From the NCBI GenBank assembly GCA_018650165.1, contig JABIGM010000016.1:1-39904 (forward strand): DNA of 39,904 nucleotides, given 5' to 3'. This DNA comes from Methanobacteriota archaeon. Its GTDB lineage: Archaea; Thermoplasmatota; Poseidoniia; Poseidoniales; Poseidoniaceae. Positions 23,945 to 31,598 of the stretch are shown in pieces. How positions within the stretch are numbered: position 1 is the stretch's first letter; each line of letters begins with the position of its first letter. The notes under the pieces are model-generated. The model was not told where the DNA came from. It did not search any database and saw only the letters and a list, made by a program, of their open reading frames with translations. The position numbers and the translations under genes were made by a program.

Positions 23945-24775
23945 CTAACTTTCCTCGAGAGCATCTTTCGCTGCTTCAAGCCGCATCTCAACTTTCTTTT
24001 GCTTGGCTCTTGCTGCGAAGTAAACAGTAAAAGATGGAATCAATACCAAACTAAAGCATCCAATAACTGCGGCTAATGCCCATACAAATTCAGTTGCGGT
24101 ATCGATTTCAAATGGTTTAATCTCTGAAAGATTTTCATTAACCTGATCTACTTTTATGGATGGACTAACAGTTCGGTTTCCATTTTCAGTTACTGTAATT
24201 CGAACAACTGCTGGCTCAAATTCTGTTTCGATTAATCCCTTTGCCTTATCCCGTGCTTCACCAATCGAATCTGCATAAACAGTACCGGTGCCCCGGAGGG
24301 CAGGGTTAGGATCTGTAAGGGAAATAATCTCGGCATTTCCATCTTCCGAAACCACTGTATGGAGGTTCTTTTGAACACAGGAAACCATGCATGAAAATTC
24401 TTCCGCAGTCACATCACCCAAATCGGGGTGGCTATAGATTCCCGCTGCATTTGACACTGATAGCGTCGCACCCTCAGAAAGTGAACTTGCAGTAACATTT
24501 ATCCAAGTCAAATTCACACCATTCATGGCTGCATCCCAAGTCCAAGTTGTACTGTTTGAATCTTCATCAAAATAGTGTTCTGGCGTATCAAGACTAACTT
24601 GGGTTTCATTGGATTCAGATTTATAAATGAAGTACTCAGTATCAATCGTTGCTCCATATACTGCATAGGCAAGCAAAAAAATCAGGGTTAACCCCATCCC
24701 CATTAGGGTGCGTAAAAGATTCGGATTTTGGGCCAATGCCTTACGCATGATTACGGCCAGAAGGGAGCCCTTCAT
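23945..24775 (-). CDS. Hypothetical protein with two membrane helices and extracellular domain
   Basis: I do not recognise this 276-residue protein. A first membrane helix (about residues 22-42) is followed by an extracytoplasmic domain of about 180 residues rich in Asn/Ser/Thr. That domain contains a cysteine pair, CMVSC, near 129-133. A second helix (about 228-250) leads to a basic coiled tail (AARAKQKKVEMRLEAAKD). It lies 51 nt upstream of the giant surface-protein gene on the same strand, so the two may be cotranscribed. A surface or envelope role is inferred only from topology and context. Confidence 0.6.
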   Translation of the reverse strand: MKGSLLAVIMRKALAQNPNLLRTLMGMGLTLIFLLAYAVYGATIDTEYFIYKSESNETQVSLDTPEHYFDEDSNSTTWTWDAAMNGVNLTWINVTASSLSEGATLSVSNAAGIYSHPDLGDVTAEEFSCMVSCVQKNLHTVVSEDGNAEIISLTDPNPALRGTGTVYADSIGEARDKAKGLIETEFEPAVVRITVTENGNRTVSPSIKVDQVNENLSEIKPFEIDTATEFVWALAAVIGCFSLVLIPSFTVYFAARAKQKKVEMRLEAAKDALEES

Positions 24776-24843
24776 GAACCCTGCTGAACTAGCCCCGCAG
24801 TACCCTCTTCTGAAGTGATGCTGAAGGGTGCTGTAACAGTGCC

Positions 24844-24853
24844 TTTGATATAG
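24844..24853 (+). promoter_or_regulatory. TATA-like box for the rps19e operon
   Basis: TTTGATATAG is centred about 38 nt upstream of the rps19e ATG. With a spacing of about 26 nt, transcription would start near 24875, leaving a leader of roughly 12 nt. It is the only clear TATA-like sequence between the divergent 24775 gene and the ribosomal operon. Confidence 0.45.
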
Positions 24854-24886
24854 GGGAGTTAGGTCGGCAGTTTGCTTGGTGCTACG

Positions 24887-25378
24887 ATGACGACGTTTTA
24901 CGATGTCCCTGCTGACCTATTGAATCCAGCTCTTGCTGATAAGTTGTCCGACATGGATGGTATTTCACGTCCTGAGTGGGCTGCTTATGTGAAAACTGGA
25001 ATCCACCGTGAACGCCCTCCATCTCAGTCGAATTGGTGGGAACTGCGTTGCGCAGCAATTCTTCGAAAAGTTGCCCGTGAAGGTCCAATCGGAGTAAATT
25101 CGTTGGCCCAGGCATATGGTGGGAAGAAAGACAACGGTGCACATCCACATACTCCAGCAATGGGTAGCCGCCACATTATTCGCACAGCCCTTCAGCAGAT
25201 GACTGAGGCTGGATTGATTGAAATGAAGTCTAGCAAGACAGTTCAGTCAGTCTCTGGTGACCAAAAGTTGTACCCTGGAAGAGTCCTTACTCCTGCGGGT
25301 CACAAGGTTCTGGATGAAGTCGCCCACTCGATCCGTGGGCAGGCCGAGGCAGCATATCCAGGTCTAGCAAAGTACTGA
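24887..25378 (+). CDS. rps19e: 30S ribosomal protein S19e
   Basis: This archaeal/eukaryotic-specific small-subunit protein is required for late rRNA maturation. It has 163 residues from the ATG at 24887, beginning MTTFYDVPADLL. Family motifs include RPEWAAYVKTG, RPPSQSNWWELRCAAILRKV, GPIGVNSL, YGGKKDNGAHP and a C-terminal winged-helix-like part with LTPAGHKVLDEVA. It is the first gene of a seven-gene plus-strand cluster and is followed after 11 nt by the PDCD5-like gene, the classical archaeal order. Confidence 0.97.
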   Translation: MTTFYDVPADLLNPALADKLSDMDGISRPEWAAYVKTGIHRERPPSQSNWWELRCAAILRKVAREGPIGVNSLAQAYGGKKDNGAHPHTPAMGSRHIIRTALQQMTEAGLIEMKSSKTVQSVSGDQKLYPGRVLTPAGHKVLDEVAHSIRGQAEAAYPGLAKY

Positions 25379-25389
25379 AACTGGATGGG

Positions 25390-25764
25390 ATGGATGTGGC
25401 TACTATGACTCTCGCCGCTGATGATGAATTGGCCAATCTACGTGCTCAGCGTATGGCTCAGATTCAAAGTCAGTTGGAAGAGCAAGCTGCAGCCCAGGCT
25501 GATGCTGAAATCGAACAGCAAACTCAAGCTTCTGCAGTCGCAGAACTCGATAAGTCGATGAAAACAATTCTTACTCCCGAAGCCCGCTCTCGTTTAGCGA
25601 GCCTCAATTTGGTTAATCCTGAATTAACAACTAGAGTTAAAACCCATCTTGCTACACTTGCAAATGAACAGCGTATTTCAACTCCAGTCAATGACCAACA
25701 ACTCAAGCGAATCCTCGCTGGACTTTCAGAAGGCCGCCGAGAGACAAGCATCCGTAGAATCTGA
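25390..25764 (+). CDS. DNA-binding protein of the PDCD5/TFAR19 family
   Basis: This small helical protein of the PDCD5 family is routinely encoded between S19e and L39e in archaea. It begins with a basic/glutamine-rich helix ([16 protein letters not shown]), followed by the core [22 protein letters not shown]. This fits the family consensus (IL...AR.RLa.l.lvkPe.a). It ends in the usual [17 protein letters not shown] segment and a basic tail. The ATG at 25390 is used; the ATG at 25405 is equally possible. Family members bind nucleic acid and may act in translation or chaperone-related processes. Confidence 0.9.
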   Translation: MDVATMTLAADDELANLRAQRMAQIQSQLEEQAAAQADAEIEQQTQASAVAELDKSMKTILTPEARSRLASLNLVNPELTTRVKTHLATLANEQRISTPVNDQQLKRILAGLSEGRRETSIRRI

Positions 25765-25774
25765 GGTGAAAATG

Positions 25775-25930
25775 ATGTCACGTAATAAGCCGGCCGCAAA
25801 GAAAATCCGCCTAATGAAGGTGGGTAAACAAAACCGACGTGTACCTGTTTGGGTCATGCTCAAGACCGCGCGTAATACCGTTTCTCATCCAAAGCGTCAC
25901 CATTGGAGACGCAGTAAATTACAGAGGTGA
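25775..25930 (+). CDS. rpl39e: 50S ribosomal protein L39e
   Basis: This 51-residue, very basic protein lines the ribosomal exit tunnel. Family motifs are [34 protein letters not shown]. Of two adjacent ATG codons, the second (25775) has the better spacing, five bases after GAGGTGA. It sits 10 nt after the PDCD5 gene and 6 nt before rpl31e. Confidence 0.97.
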   Translation: MSRNKPAAKKIRLMKVGKQNRRVPVWVMLKTARNTVSHPKRHHWRRSKLQR

Positions 25931-25936
25931 TTATGA

Positions 25937-26212
25937 ATGGCACGTGGAGCAGTTAGCGAATTAGTAGTTCCTTTAAGGAATGCATGGAACATTACTAGGT
26001 ACAAGAGAGCACCTAGAGCAGTTCAAATTATCAAGAACCAGGTAGTTAAGCATCTGAAGGTCACTGAAGATGAAGAAGTTTGGATTGATCCTGCAGTCAA
26101 TGAAAAAATCTGGGAACGCGGTATTGAAAACCCCCCTCGCAAAATACGCCTTCAAATCACTCGTCACGACGAGCCAGACATACCAATTGAAGTAAAATTA
26201 ATGGAGGAGTGA
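25937..26212 (+). CDS. rpl31e: 50S ribosomal protein L31e
   Basis: This 91-residue large-subunit protein lies near the tunnel exit. It matches the family in [20 protein letters not shown], the [26 protein letters not shown] region and the basic [11 protein letters not shown] strand. The ribosome-binding site GAGGTGA precedes the ATG. In most archaea eIF6 follows; here rps17e follows instead, with 2 nt between them. Confidence 0.97.
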   Translation: MARGAVSELVVPLRNAWNITRYKRAPRAVQIIKNQVVKHLKVTEDEEVWIDPAVNEKIWERGIENPPRKIRLQITRHDEPDIPIEVKLMEE

Positions 26213-26214
26213 AA

Positions 26215-26406
26215 ATGGGAAATATTCGTCCAACATTTATCAAGCTGCGTGCAATTATTCTATGCGAAGAGCACGGTGAGAAATTCACAAATGATTTCGA
26301 TCATAACAAAAAAGTAGTTGACGAATTAACTGATGTTGATTCAAAGAAGTTACGAAACTGGATTGCTGGATACGTCACTAGGTACCGCCAGCGTCGAACC
26401 GACTGA
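26215..26406 (+). CDS. rps17e: 30S ribosomal protein S17e
   Basis: This 63-residue archaeal S17e has [10 protein letters not shown] at the N-terminus, then [16 protein letters not shown], and [14 protein letters not shown]. All are conserved family blocks. The ATG at 26215 follows GGAGTGA; the ATG at 26209 would add Met-Lys only. It is placed 2 nt after rpl31e. Confidence 0.95.
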   Translation: MGNIRPTFIKLRAIILCEEHGEKFTNDFDHNKKVVDELTDVDSKKLRNWIAGYVTRYRQRRTD

Positions 26407-26415
26407 GGTTTGTTG

Positions 26416-26619
26416 ATGGCGATTAGAGTCGCCTGGGACCGAACTCCAGTCAGTCTCCACGGTAGCAAAGAAGAATTGCTAATCCTTCTAGAGCATCTAC
26501 GCTCTAACCATAATTTCCGCAAGCATTCGATTGTAATGCCAGACCGAGAAAATGACGAAGAAGCGGTATTTTTCCTGTACGCTCCATGTGACCCACGCTG
26601 GATTGCGGAGGTCATGTAA
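26416..26619 (+). CDS. Small unknown protein in ribosomal-protein operon
   Basis: I do not recognise this 67-residue protein. It is a mixed alpha/beta sequence with IRVAWDRTPVSLHGSKEELL, a helix ending near RSNHNFRKH, and a C-terminal FFLYAPCDPRWIAEV. It lies 9 nt after rps17e and directly abuts trmJ (TAAATG). This position makes cotranscription with translation genes near certain and suggests a role in ribosome or tRNA function, but that is inference. The ATG at 26416 is preferred over two preceding TTG codons. Confidence 0.65.
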   Translation: MAIRVAWDRTPVSLHGSKEELLILLEHLRSNHNFRKHSIVMPDRENDEEAVFFLYAPCDPRWIAEVM

Positions 26620-27456
26620 ATGGGAGATAGACTCGATGTACCTCTGCCCAAATCAAATTACCAACTAGACATTGTCTTAGTGGGAATCACCCACCCTGGT
26701 AATTTGGGTGCGGTTTGCCGTGCAATGCTCAACCATGGTTTTACGCGACTATCCTTGGTCAACCCACAATGTGCTGTCGATGATGAAGAAGCACGTAACC
26801 GTGCTAAACATTCGGGTCATATCCTTCAAAATGCCAAGGTGTTTTCATCATTAAGTGATGCAATTTCAAACGCATCACTGGTTGTTGGTACAAGCGGGAA
26901 AAGAGAAATTGGTTCGAAAGTACTCAAACGTCATTTTGTTTTGCCTTGGGAATTTGCTGAACGCATAAGAACTCTGGAAGGTAATGTTGCTTTGGTATTT
27001 GGTGAAGAGGGCATGGGACTTTCAACTGACGAATTGGAGATGTGTGATATTTTGTTAACGCTTCCCACATGGGAGGGTTACCCGATAGCAAATCTTTCAC
27101 AGGCTGTTGGCCATTGTGTATACGAGTTACACCGAGACAGAATTCTTCATGGAACTTCCATAATTGGCGTTGAAAAGAAACGTGCGATGACACCAAAAAT
27201 CCGTCAGATTTTGAAGCAAGCAATAAATGAGTTTGCTCATTCCCTAGACAGCGAAAAAAAGGAATTAATTGGTGATGTTTACGACCGTGTGGTCATGAGA
27301 GGTCTTCCTATTGATTCTGAGGCCGAGAGGATGATTGGATCTCTGGTGCAAGCAACTACTGCATTACAAAAAGTCAATGGTGATGATGATTGGATGCGCA
27401 AAAGGAGAAAGCGAGTTACTCCTTCCAACAAGCCCACGACTTCGGAGTCTCCCTAA
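26620..27456 (+). CDS. trmJ: SPOUT methyltransferase, TrmJ-like (tRNA Cm32/Um32)
   Basis: TrmJ methylates the ribose 2'-OH at position 32 of tRNA using S-adenosylmethionine. The SPOUT trefoil-knot domain covers residues about 15-175. It shows IVLVGITHPGNLGAVCRAML (consensus Lv.p.hpgNiGa.aRamkn), VVGTSGKR, ALVFGEEGMGLSTDELEMCD and LPTWEGYPIANLSQAV (knot motif with the conserved Pro and NLSQAV). The C-terminal 100 residues are helical and basic (KRRKRVT), as expected for a tRNA-binding extension. It is the last gene of the cluster and overlaps the 3' end of queD on the other strand by 41 nt. Confidence 0.88.
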   Translation: MGDRLDVPLPKSNYQLDIVLVGITHPGNLGAVCRAMLNHGFTRLSLVNPQCAVDDEEARNRAKHSGHILQNAKVFSSLSDAISNASLVVGTSGKREIGSKVLKRHFVLPWEFAERIRTLEGNVALVFGEEGMGLSTDELEMCDILLTLPTWEGYPIANLSQAVGHCVYELHRDRILHGTSIIGVEKKRAMTPKIRQILKQAINEFAHSLDSEKKELIGDVYDRVVMRGLPIDSEAERMIGSLVQATTALQKVNGDDDWMRKRRKRVTPSNKPTTSESP

Positions 27457-27865
27457 CATGCATTGCAGTTAGGCGCAATTTGTTACCATATGCTGTTTTT
27501 ATGTGCGGGGAAACTTGCTCAAAGGCCCACTTTGCCAGATTTTCAGCAGTTGGGATAAAGGGTACTTTTACGATTCTATGTCCTGGGGGGAGTAATTTGA
27601 ACATTTCAAGTAGGACTTCATCTTTATCATAAACCACAAAGGCATGGTCAATGATGTCATGGATATATTCATTTAGAATTTGAGAAACATCTGAGAAATC
27701 AATAAGCATACCTTGCTCTGAAACACCTTCGACATCTACGACATCACCTTCAATTTCAGCTTCAAAGCGGTAACGATGTCCATGCATATGTCTGCATTTA
27801 GATTTATGATTTGGAACACGGTGTCCAGTATCAGTTTCTACGTATCTTCGGATTATTGTAACCAT
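27416..27865 (-). CDS. queD: 6-carboxytetrahydropterin synthase (QueD/PTPS family)
   Basis: QueD converts 7,8-dihydroneopterin triphosphate to 6-carboxytetrahydropterin in the preQ0 route. The 149-residue protein (from the ATG at 27865, five bases after GGTGA) has the zinc-binding histidines in TGHRVPNHKSKCRHMHGHRY, with the catalytic cysteine at the CRHMHGH motif. It also has MLIDFSDVSQIL, IIDHAFVV and PTAENLAKWAF, and RETPKSWA near the end. It is the last gene of the preQ0 operon and starts 1 nt beyond the queC-msrB stop. Its 3' end overlaps trmJ. Confidence 0.93.
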   Translation of the reverse strand: MVTIIRRYVETDTGHRVPNHKSKCRHMHGHRYRFEAEIEGDVVDVEGVSEQGMLIDFSDVSQILNEYIHDIIDHAFVVYDKDEVLLEMFKLLPPGHRIVKVPFIPTAENLAKWAFEQVSPHIKTAYGNKLRLTAMHVRETPKSWACWKE

Positions 27866-27866
27866 T

Positions 27867-28955
27867 TTATTCACCTTCAAATTCTAGACAGATTGAATTT
27901 ATACAGTATCTAGGCCCTGTACTTTCATGGAATAAGTGTCCTAAATGTGAATCACAATGAGAACACCGGACTTCGATTCTAGTCATTCCAAAACTAGTGT
28001 CCTTAAGTTGCAAAATTTCTGCATCTGGAATTTCGGAACTAAATGCTGGCCAGCCACAACCTGAATCAAATTTATCGCTTGAAGAAAATAGTTTTCTTCC
28101 ACAGTCTGCGCATTTGTATTCCCCACTCTCAAAATGTTTGTCATACTCGCCCGAATATGCTCGCTCAGTACCATTTTCTTTCATTACTTGGTAGCGTAAT
28201 TGTGACTTAAGTGCGGCATTCAGGACATGTTCCCATGAAGTGACATAAGCGATAGGGTCTTTTCTTCCTATTGCATGGAAAGCGAGGATCCGTTCAACAT
28301 CGGCACCACTCGTTCCACTAGAGTTCCCGTCACTGTCGGGGTTGTAAGAGGTAATTGTGTTTGCAAAAACAGTGTCGAAGTCGAGATTATTTTTTTGACA
28401 GGCTACCAATGCATCCCGTAGGATTGATTCCTTGTCTCCATCGATATAGGGTAGATGAAATGAAACTTTCTCACTATCCCAGTTTCCAATGGCAAAGGCA
28501 TCAGAAAGTGATTCATAAAATTCGGGACGGCAGTCTGGATATATTGCGTGATCTCCCGAATGTACCCCTAGTGCGATTACAACGTCAGTTTCTTCCCTTA
28601 GAGCTACAGATAGAGCATATCCGTATACTATTGAAGCGAATATTGCATTTCGGTTAGGAACAACGGTTGCTTTCATTTGCTCTTCTTCATAGTGTCCTTG
28701 CGGAACTTCAATGTCAGGACTCGTTAGTGCGGAATGAAATAAGCCCATTGCGGACGAAATATCCACAATATGGTGCTCAACCTCTATTCCATTTTTCATC
28801 AAATACTCAATATTTGACTTTGCCCTAGCCAATTCGATATTGTGTTTTTGGCCATACTCATATGAAATACAACTAACATTGTATCCGTCTGCAAGCAAAC
28901 GAATTAGCAAGCCTGTTGAATCCATTCCACCACTAAGTGCCATCACTGCCCGCAT
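27867..28955 (-). CDS. queC-msrB: 7-cyano-7-deazaguanine synthase fused to methionine-(R)-sulfoxide reductase (QueC-MsrB)
   Basis: Residues 1-250 are QueC, which makes preQ0 from carboxydeazaguanine with ATP and ammonia: SGGMDST (PP-loop) at 8-14, a VPNRN motif near 99-103, YPDCR at 139-143. The family's zinc site, with one cysteine in TCYN and three in CGxCxxC, reads ITSYN and SSGTSGAD here: all four cysteines are replaced (Ser203, Ser213, Ser216, Asp219). Residues about 255-362 are a complete MsrB: CADC and CSHC zinc pairs (282/285, 331/334), SGCGWPAF, RIEVRCSHCDSHLGHLF and catalytic Cys351 in RYCINS. MsrB repairs oxidised methionine. One continuous frame encodes both, with a charged linker near 258-275. 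It overlaps the queE stop (TAATG). Confidence 0.92.
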   Translation of the reverse strand: MRAVMALSGGMDSTGLLIRLLADGYNVSCISYEYGQKHNIELARAKSNIEYLMKNGIEVEHHIVDISSAMGLFHSALTSPDIEVPQGHYEEEQMKATVVPNRNAIFASIVYGYALSVALREETDVVIALGVHSGDHAIYPDCRPEFYESLSDAFAIGNWDSEKVSFHLPYIDGDKESILRDALVACQKNNLDFDTVFANTITSYNPDSDGNSSGTSGADVERILAFHAIGRKDPIAYVTSWEHVLNAALKSQLRYQVMKENGTERAYSGEYDKHFESGEYKCADCGRKLFSSSDKFDSGCGWPAFSSEIPDAEILQLKDTSFGMTRIEVRCSHCDSHLGHLFHESTGPRYCINSICLEFEGE

Positions 28956-29551
28956 TAGTCAACACCCATCCATTTGTGAGTTTGTAGTGAAAGTCGCCAT
29001 CCAGTAGTAGATTTAACCAAATTTTCAACCTGGGCAAAATTGCGTCCATTTTTCTCGATCGAATCACTTTCGATATAGCAGGGTTGGATAAAATGGTGCG
29101 TGAAACCCTTCTTCAAGTCATCATACATCGAGAGGTCTTGACCGCAATAAACAACTTTCAATTCGTCACCAATACGCTGCTTGATGGACACATTAGGGTA
29201 AACTTGGTCTTTAGGAGAAACGCAAACCCAGTCAATAATTTCAGGGACGGTCATTGTACCATTTGTTTCAATCGACAAGTGTATTCCGTGCTCCTTCAGA
29301 GCCTTACCAATGGTCGTCAAATCTTGAAGACATGGCTCACCACCGGTAAATATGACCCGATTACAATTAAATTTGAGAACTTGCGAAACGATGTCCACAA
29401 GTTCCATTTCTACAAATTTCAGAAAATCAGTATCGCACCATTCACACATAAGATTACAATTTCCAAATCTAATGAATACATGCGGTGTACCTGAATGAAA
29501 TGCTTCACCCTGTACGGAATGGAAGATTTCTACTATCGGGTATGATGCCAT
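28955..29551 (-). CDS. queE: 7-carboxy-7-deazaguanine synthase (radical SAM, QueE)
   Basis: QueE contracts 6-carboxytetrahydropterin to 7-carboxy-7-deazaguanine using S-adenosylmethionine and a 4Fe-4S cluster. The 198-residue protein begins with IVEIFHSVQGEAFHSGTPHV, matching the family N-terminus. It has the cluster motif CNLMCEWCDTDF (CxxxCxxC) and then IFTGGEPCLQD and SIETNGT, which bind SAM. The C-terminus holds HHFIQPCYIES and LQTHKWMGVD. It overlaps queC by one base and follows folE after 9 nt. Confidence 0.95.
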   Translation of the reverse strand: MASYPIVEIFHSVQGEAFHSGTPHVFIRFGNCNLMCEWCDTDFLKFVEMELVDIVSQVLKFNCNRVIFTGGEPCLQDLTTIGKALKEHGIHLSIETNGTMTVPEIIDWVCVSPKDQVYPNVSIKQRIGDELKVVYCGQDLSMYDDLKKGFTHHFIQPCYIESDSIEKNGRNFAQVENLVKSTTGWRLSLQTHKWMGVD

Positions 29552-29560
29552 AATATCGCC

Positions 29561-30136
29561 TCAGTTTGATAGTGGCCGGCTTTGGATTAATTGCATCAAT
29601 TCAGTTCTAGCTTCACTGATTCCAAAGAATGCTCCACGCATTGCACTGGTAGTCATAACTGCATTTTGCTTTGAGATACCCCTACATTGCATACAACCAT
29701 GGGCTGCTTCAATTATTACAGCCGCTCCAAGTGGGTTTAGATGCTGTTCAAGGTCATCTGCAACACCTTTGGTAATTCTCTCTTGGTTTTGTAAACGCCT
29801 TGCATGTAATTCAACAATTCGCGCTAATTTGCTAATCCCAACAATTCTGTCTGTTGGAATGTATGCCACATGTGCCCTTCCACGGAACGGCTGCAAGTGA
29901 TGTTCACATGTCGAATGGAATTCAATATCGCGCAGTAGAACAATACCATCATAGCCTTCACCATTGAAAGTTGATGAAAGAACCTCCTTTGCATCCATAT
30001 TGTATCCAGCATAAATTTCATCAAAAGAATTTACGACTCTAGTAGGCGTATCTAGCAATCCTTCTCTTCCAGTAGAGTCCTCAATATACTCTAACAGCAC
30101 CTTAACGGCATTCATTGCCTCTTCTCTAGTCGTCAT
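29561..30136 (-). CDS. folE: GTP cyclohydrolase I, FolE1 type
   Basis: FolE1 opens GTP to dihydroneopterin triphosphate, the first step toward preQ0 and pterins. The 191-residue protein shows all key motifs: TPTRVVNSF, DIEFHSTCEHHLQPF (zinc Cys and His plus CEHH), VGISKLARIVELHARRLQNQERIT, and HGCMQCRGI with the second zinc cysteine. Many archaea use the unrelated MptA (FolE2) instead, so a zinc-dependent bacterial-type enzyme here suggests transfer. Its ATG overlaps the stop of the ribbon-helix-helix gene (ATGA). Confidence 0.96.
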   Translation of the reverse strand: MTTREEAMNAVKVLLEYIEDSTGREGLLDTPTRVVNSFDEIYAGYNMDAKEVLSSTFNGEGYDGIVLLRDIEFHSTCEHHLQPFRGRAHVAYIPTDRIVGISKLARIVELHARRLQNQERITKGVADDLEQHLNPLGAAVIIEAAHGCMQCRGISKQNAVMTTSAMRGAFFGISEARTELMQLIQSRPLSN

Positions 30137-30309
30137 TCTAATTCCCCCAGGCGCCCATGGCGAGCATCAATTACATCCAATTGATCAAGCATTTTCCTGC
30201 ATGCAGTGCGAATTGCATCTGCAACCGAAACAAATTTTCCATCATCGCCGACATGCGTACGCAGATCTTCTAGCAACTGGGCAGGCATATCCAAACTAAC
30301 CTTAGGCAT
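30133..30309 (-). CDS. Ribbon-helix-helix (CopG/Arc-type) regulator heading preQ0 operon
   Basis: This 58-residue protein starts MPKVSLDMPAQLLEDL, a typical RHH beta-strand and first helix. It continues with a KFVSVADAIRTACRKML second helix containing the conserved S.(A)DAIR pattern. Such dimers insert the paired strands in the DNA major groove. The ATG at 30309 is preferred because it starts directly with the strand; ATG at 30333 would add eight residues and lies inside the palindrome. It overlaps folE by 4 nt. It probably represses its own operon, and so preQ0 synthesis, through the palindrome just upstream; no ligand domain is present. Confidence 0.75.
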   Translation of the reverse strand: MPKVSLDMPAQLLEDLRTHVGDDGKFVSVADAIRTACRKMLDQLDVIDARHGRLGELE

Positions 30310-30322
30310 GTTTAGGCGTGCA

Positions 30323-30355
30323 GTAATTAGCATATGAATATTCGTATGCTATTAC
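30323..30355. promoter_or_regulatory. Palindromic operator candidate at preQ0 operon promoter
   Basis: The arms AGCATA (30329-30334) and TATGCT (30345-30350) flank the near-symmetric centre TGAATATTCG. One further partly matched layer, GTAAT/ATTAC, extends the symmetry to about 33 bp. The core is a 22-bp palindrome with one mismatched pair. It lies 14-46 nt upstream of the RHH gene ATG at 30309. The AT-rich centre (ATGAATAT region) falls at the expected TATA-box distance of about 26-30 nt from a leaderless start. Binding of the RHH protein here would block TBP. Confidence 0.6.
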
Positions 30356-30380
30356 TAGAGTATTATCTAGGGAATACTGC

Positions 30381-31598
30381 TTATGATATAGAAGCAACTA
30401 AATCTTCGCGCTTGAATTGTTTGGCAGCGTACCATGCTGCAAGCCCAGCATAGAATATGCTTGATAATAGCCAGACCAGTACATGTTCAATGATTACTCT
30501 ATCCAGCAATAACTCTCGCATTGCCAGCAGTATGTTAACCAGAGGAATGGCAAACCACCATGATTCGATTCCATCAAGATTGATTACTTGAGTAAATAAA
30601 GCGGGGAATATTATGAACAATATCGCCGGTCCTAATAACGATCCTGCCTCTTTGACACTATGCGCTTTCATTGCAATTGCAAGTTCAAAGGCCACTACCA
30701 TAATCGCAAAAATGGCAACTGCACTTATCAAAAGTAATGCACTGCTAGCAGATATAGTAGGTATTCCAATTATGGATGTAGATGCAAGGAAGGTTATAGC
30801 AAATAATAACCCACTAATTTGTAAAACTACACCAGTACTAGTTATTGTAGCAACAGCTAACCATTTGCCAGCCAGTAGTTGCATTCTTGAGCAGGGAAGG
30901 CACAGTAACGCTTCAAGAGTTCCTCGCTCTCTTTCACCAGCAGTCATGTCAATTGACGGTTGTATGGCACTTGAAGCCGTCCAAATTGCGATTACCATAG
31001 GAATGAAGAGCGACAGCACTAGTCCTGCCTGTTCACCTTTTGTTGCCGCATCAGAACTTGATACTTCACCATCCCACTTCACTGGGTCTAGAGTGCTCTC
31101 TGGATCTAGTCCGGCCTCCACTAATGTACCATTGATAACGTCACTTTCCCACGAGTATATCGCAAGTAATATCCTTGATTTTGCTTCTGTAGATGCTTCG
31201 CTAGTCGATAGATGCAATATTGCAAAATCCCACTCAGAATCATTTTGCACTAGCCTAAAAATCGCATTTGTATCCTGTTCTCTGAGTCTATCAATGTCTG
31301 TTCCTAAGTCTGAAAGGTTACTTATTTCGGTTGGTAATTGTTCATAACTAACCGCCAGTTGTGATTCATTAAAAGCCAATTGTAAATCTTCGTTGATTGC
31401 GCCTTGCCAAACAATTTCTAATTCTAAGGCATCTAATTCAGCGGCTTCTGATTCTAACAGAAGTGGCAATGCAATGAATAACGCTGGGAAAATAAGTAGA
31501 GGTATTACAATTAATGCCAGAAGAGTTCTCCAATCCCTGACAAACTCAATAATCTCTTTTTTAGCAATGGTGGTAACAAATCTCCACGAATTACTCAT
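30381..31598 (-). CDS. ABC-2 type transporter permease (NatB-like)
   Basis: This 405-residue membrane protein has an N-terminal amphipathic segment IAKKEIIEFVRDWRTLL and a first helix (about 25-45). A large extracellular loop (about 50-180) and five to six further helices (about 185-390) follow. GERERGTLEALLCLPCSRMQLLAGKW is split by the typical coupling helix of ABC-2 permeases such as NatB. It pairs with the ATPase gene upstream, overlapping its stop by 8 nt. NatAB-type exporters expel sodium or other solutes; the substrate here is not evident. Confidence 0.85.
   Translation of the reverse strand: MSNSWRFVTTIAKKEIIEFVRDWRTLLALIVIPLLIFPALFIALPLLLESEAAELDALELEIVWQGAINEDLQLAFNESQLAVSYEQLPTEISNLSDLGTDIDRLREQDTNAIFRLVQNDSEWDFAILHLSTSEASTEAKSRILLAIYSWESDVINGTLVEAGLDPESTLDPVKWDGEVSSSDAATKGEQAGLVLSLFIPMVIAIWTASSAIQPSIDMTAGERERGTLEALLCLPCSRMQLLAGKWLAVATITSTGVVLQISGLLFAITFLASTSIIGIPTISASSALLLISAVAIFAIMVVAFELAIAMKAHSVKEAGSLLGPAILFIIFPALFTQVINLDGIESWWFAIPLVNILLAMRELLLDRVIIEHVLVWLLSSIFYAGLAAWYAAKQFKREDLVASIS

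Noticed and set aside
25649..25930. A longer 93-codon frame for L39e
   Set aside because: The upstream 41 codons overlap the PDCD5 gene in another frame; L39e is about 51 residues and begins at the ATG following GAGGTGA.
30613..31347. A 244-codon plus-strand frame antisense to the ABC permease
   Set aside because: The antisense gene is a clear ABC-2 permease, and this frame has the Ser/Ala/Ile-rich composition expected of a shadow frame.
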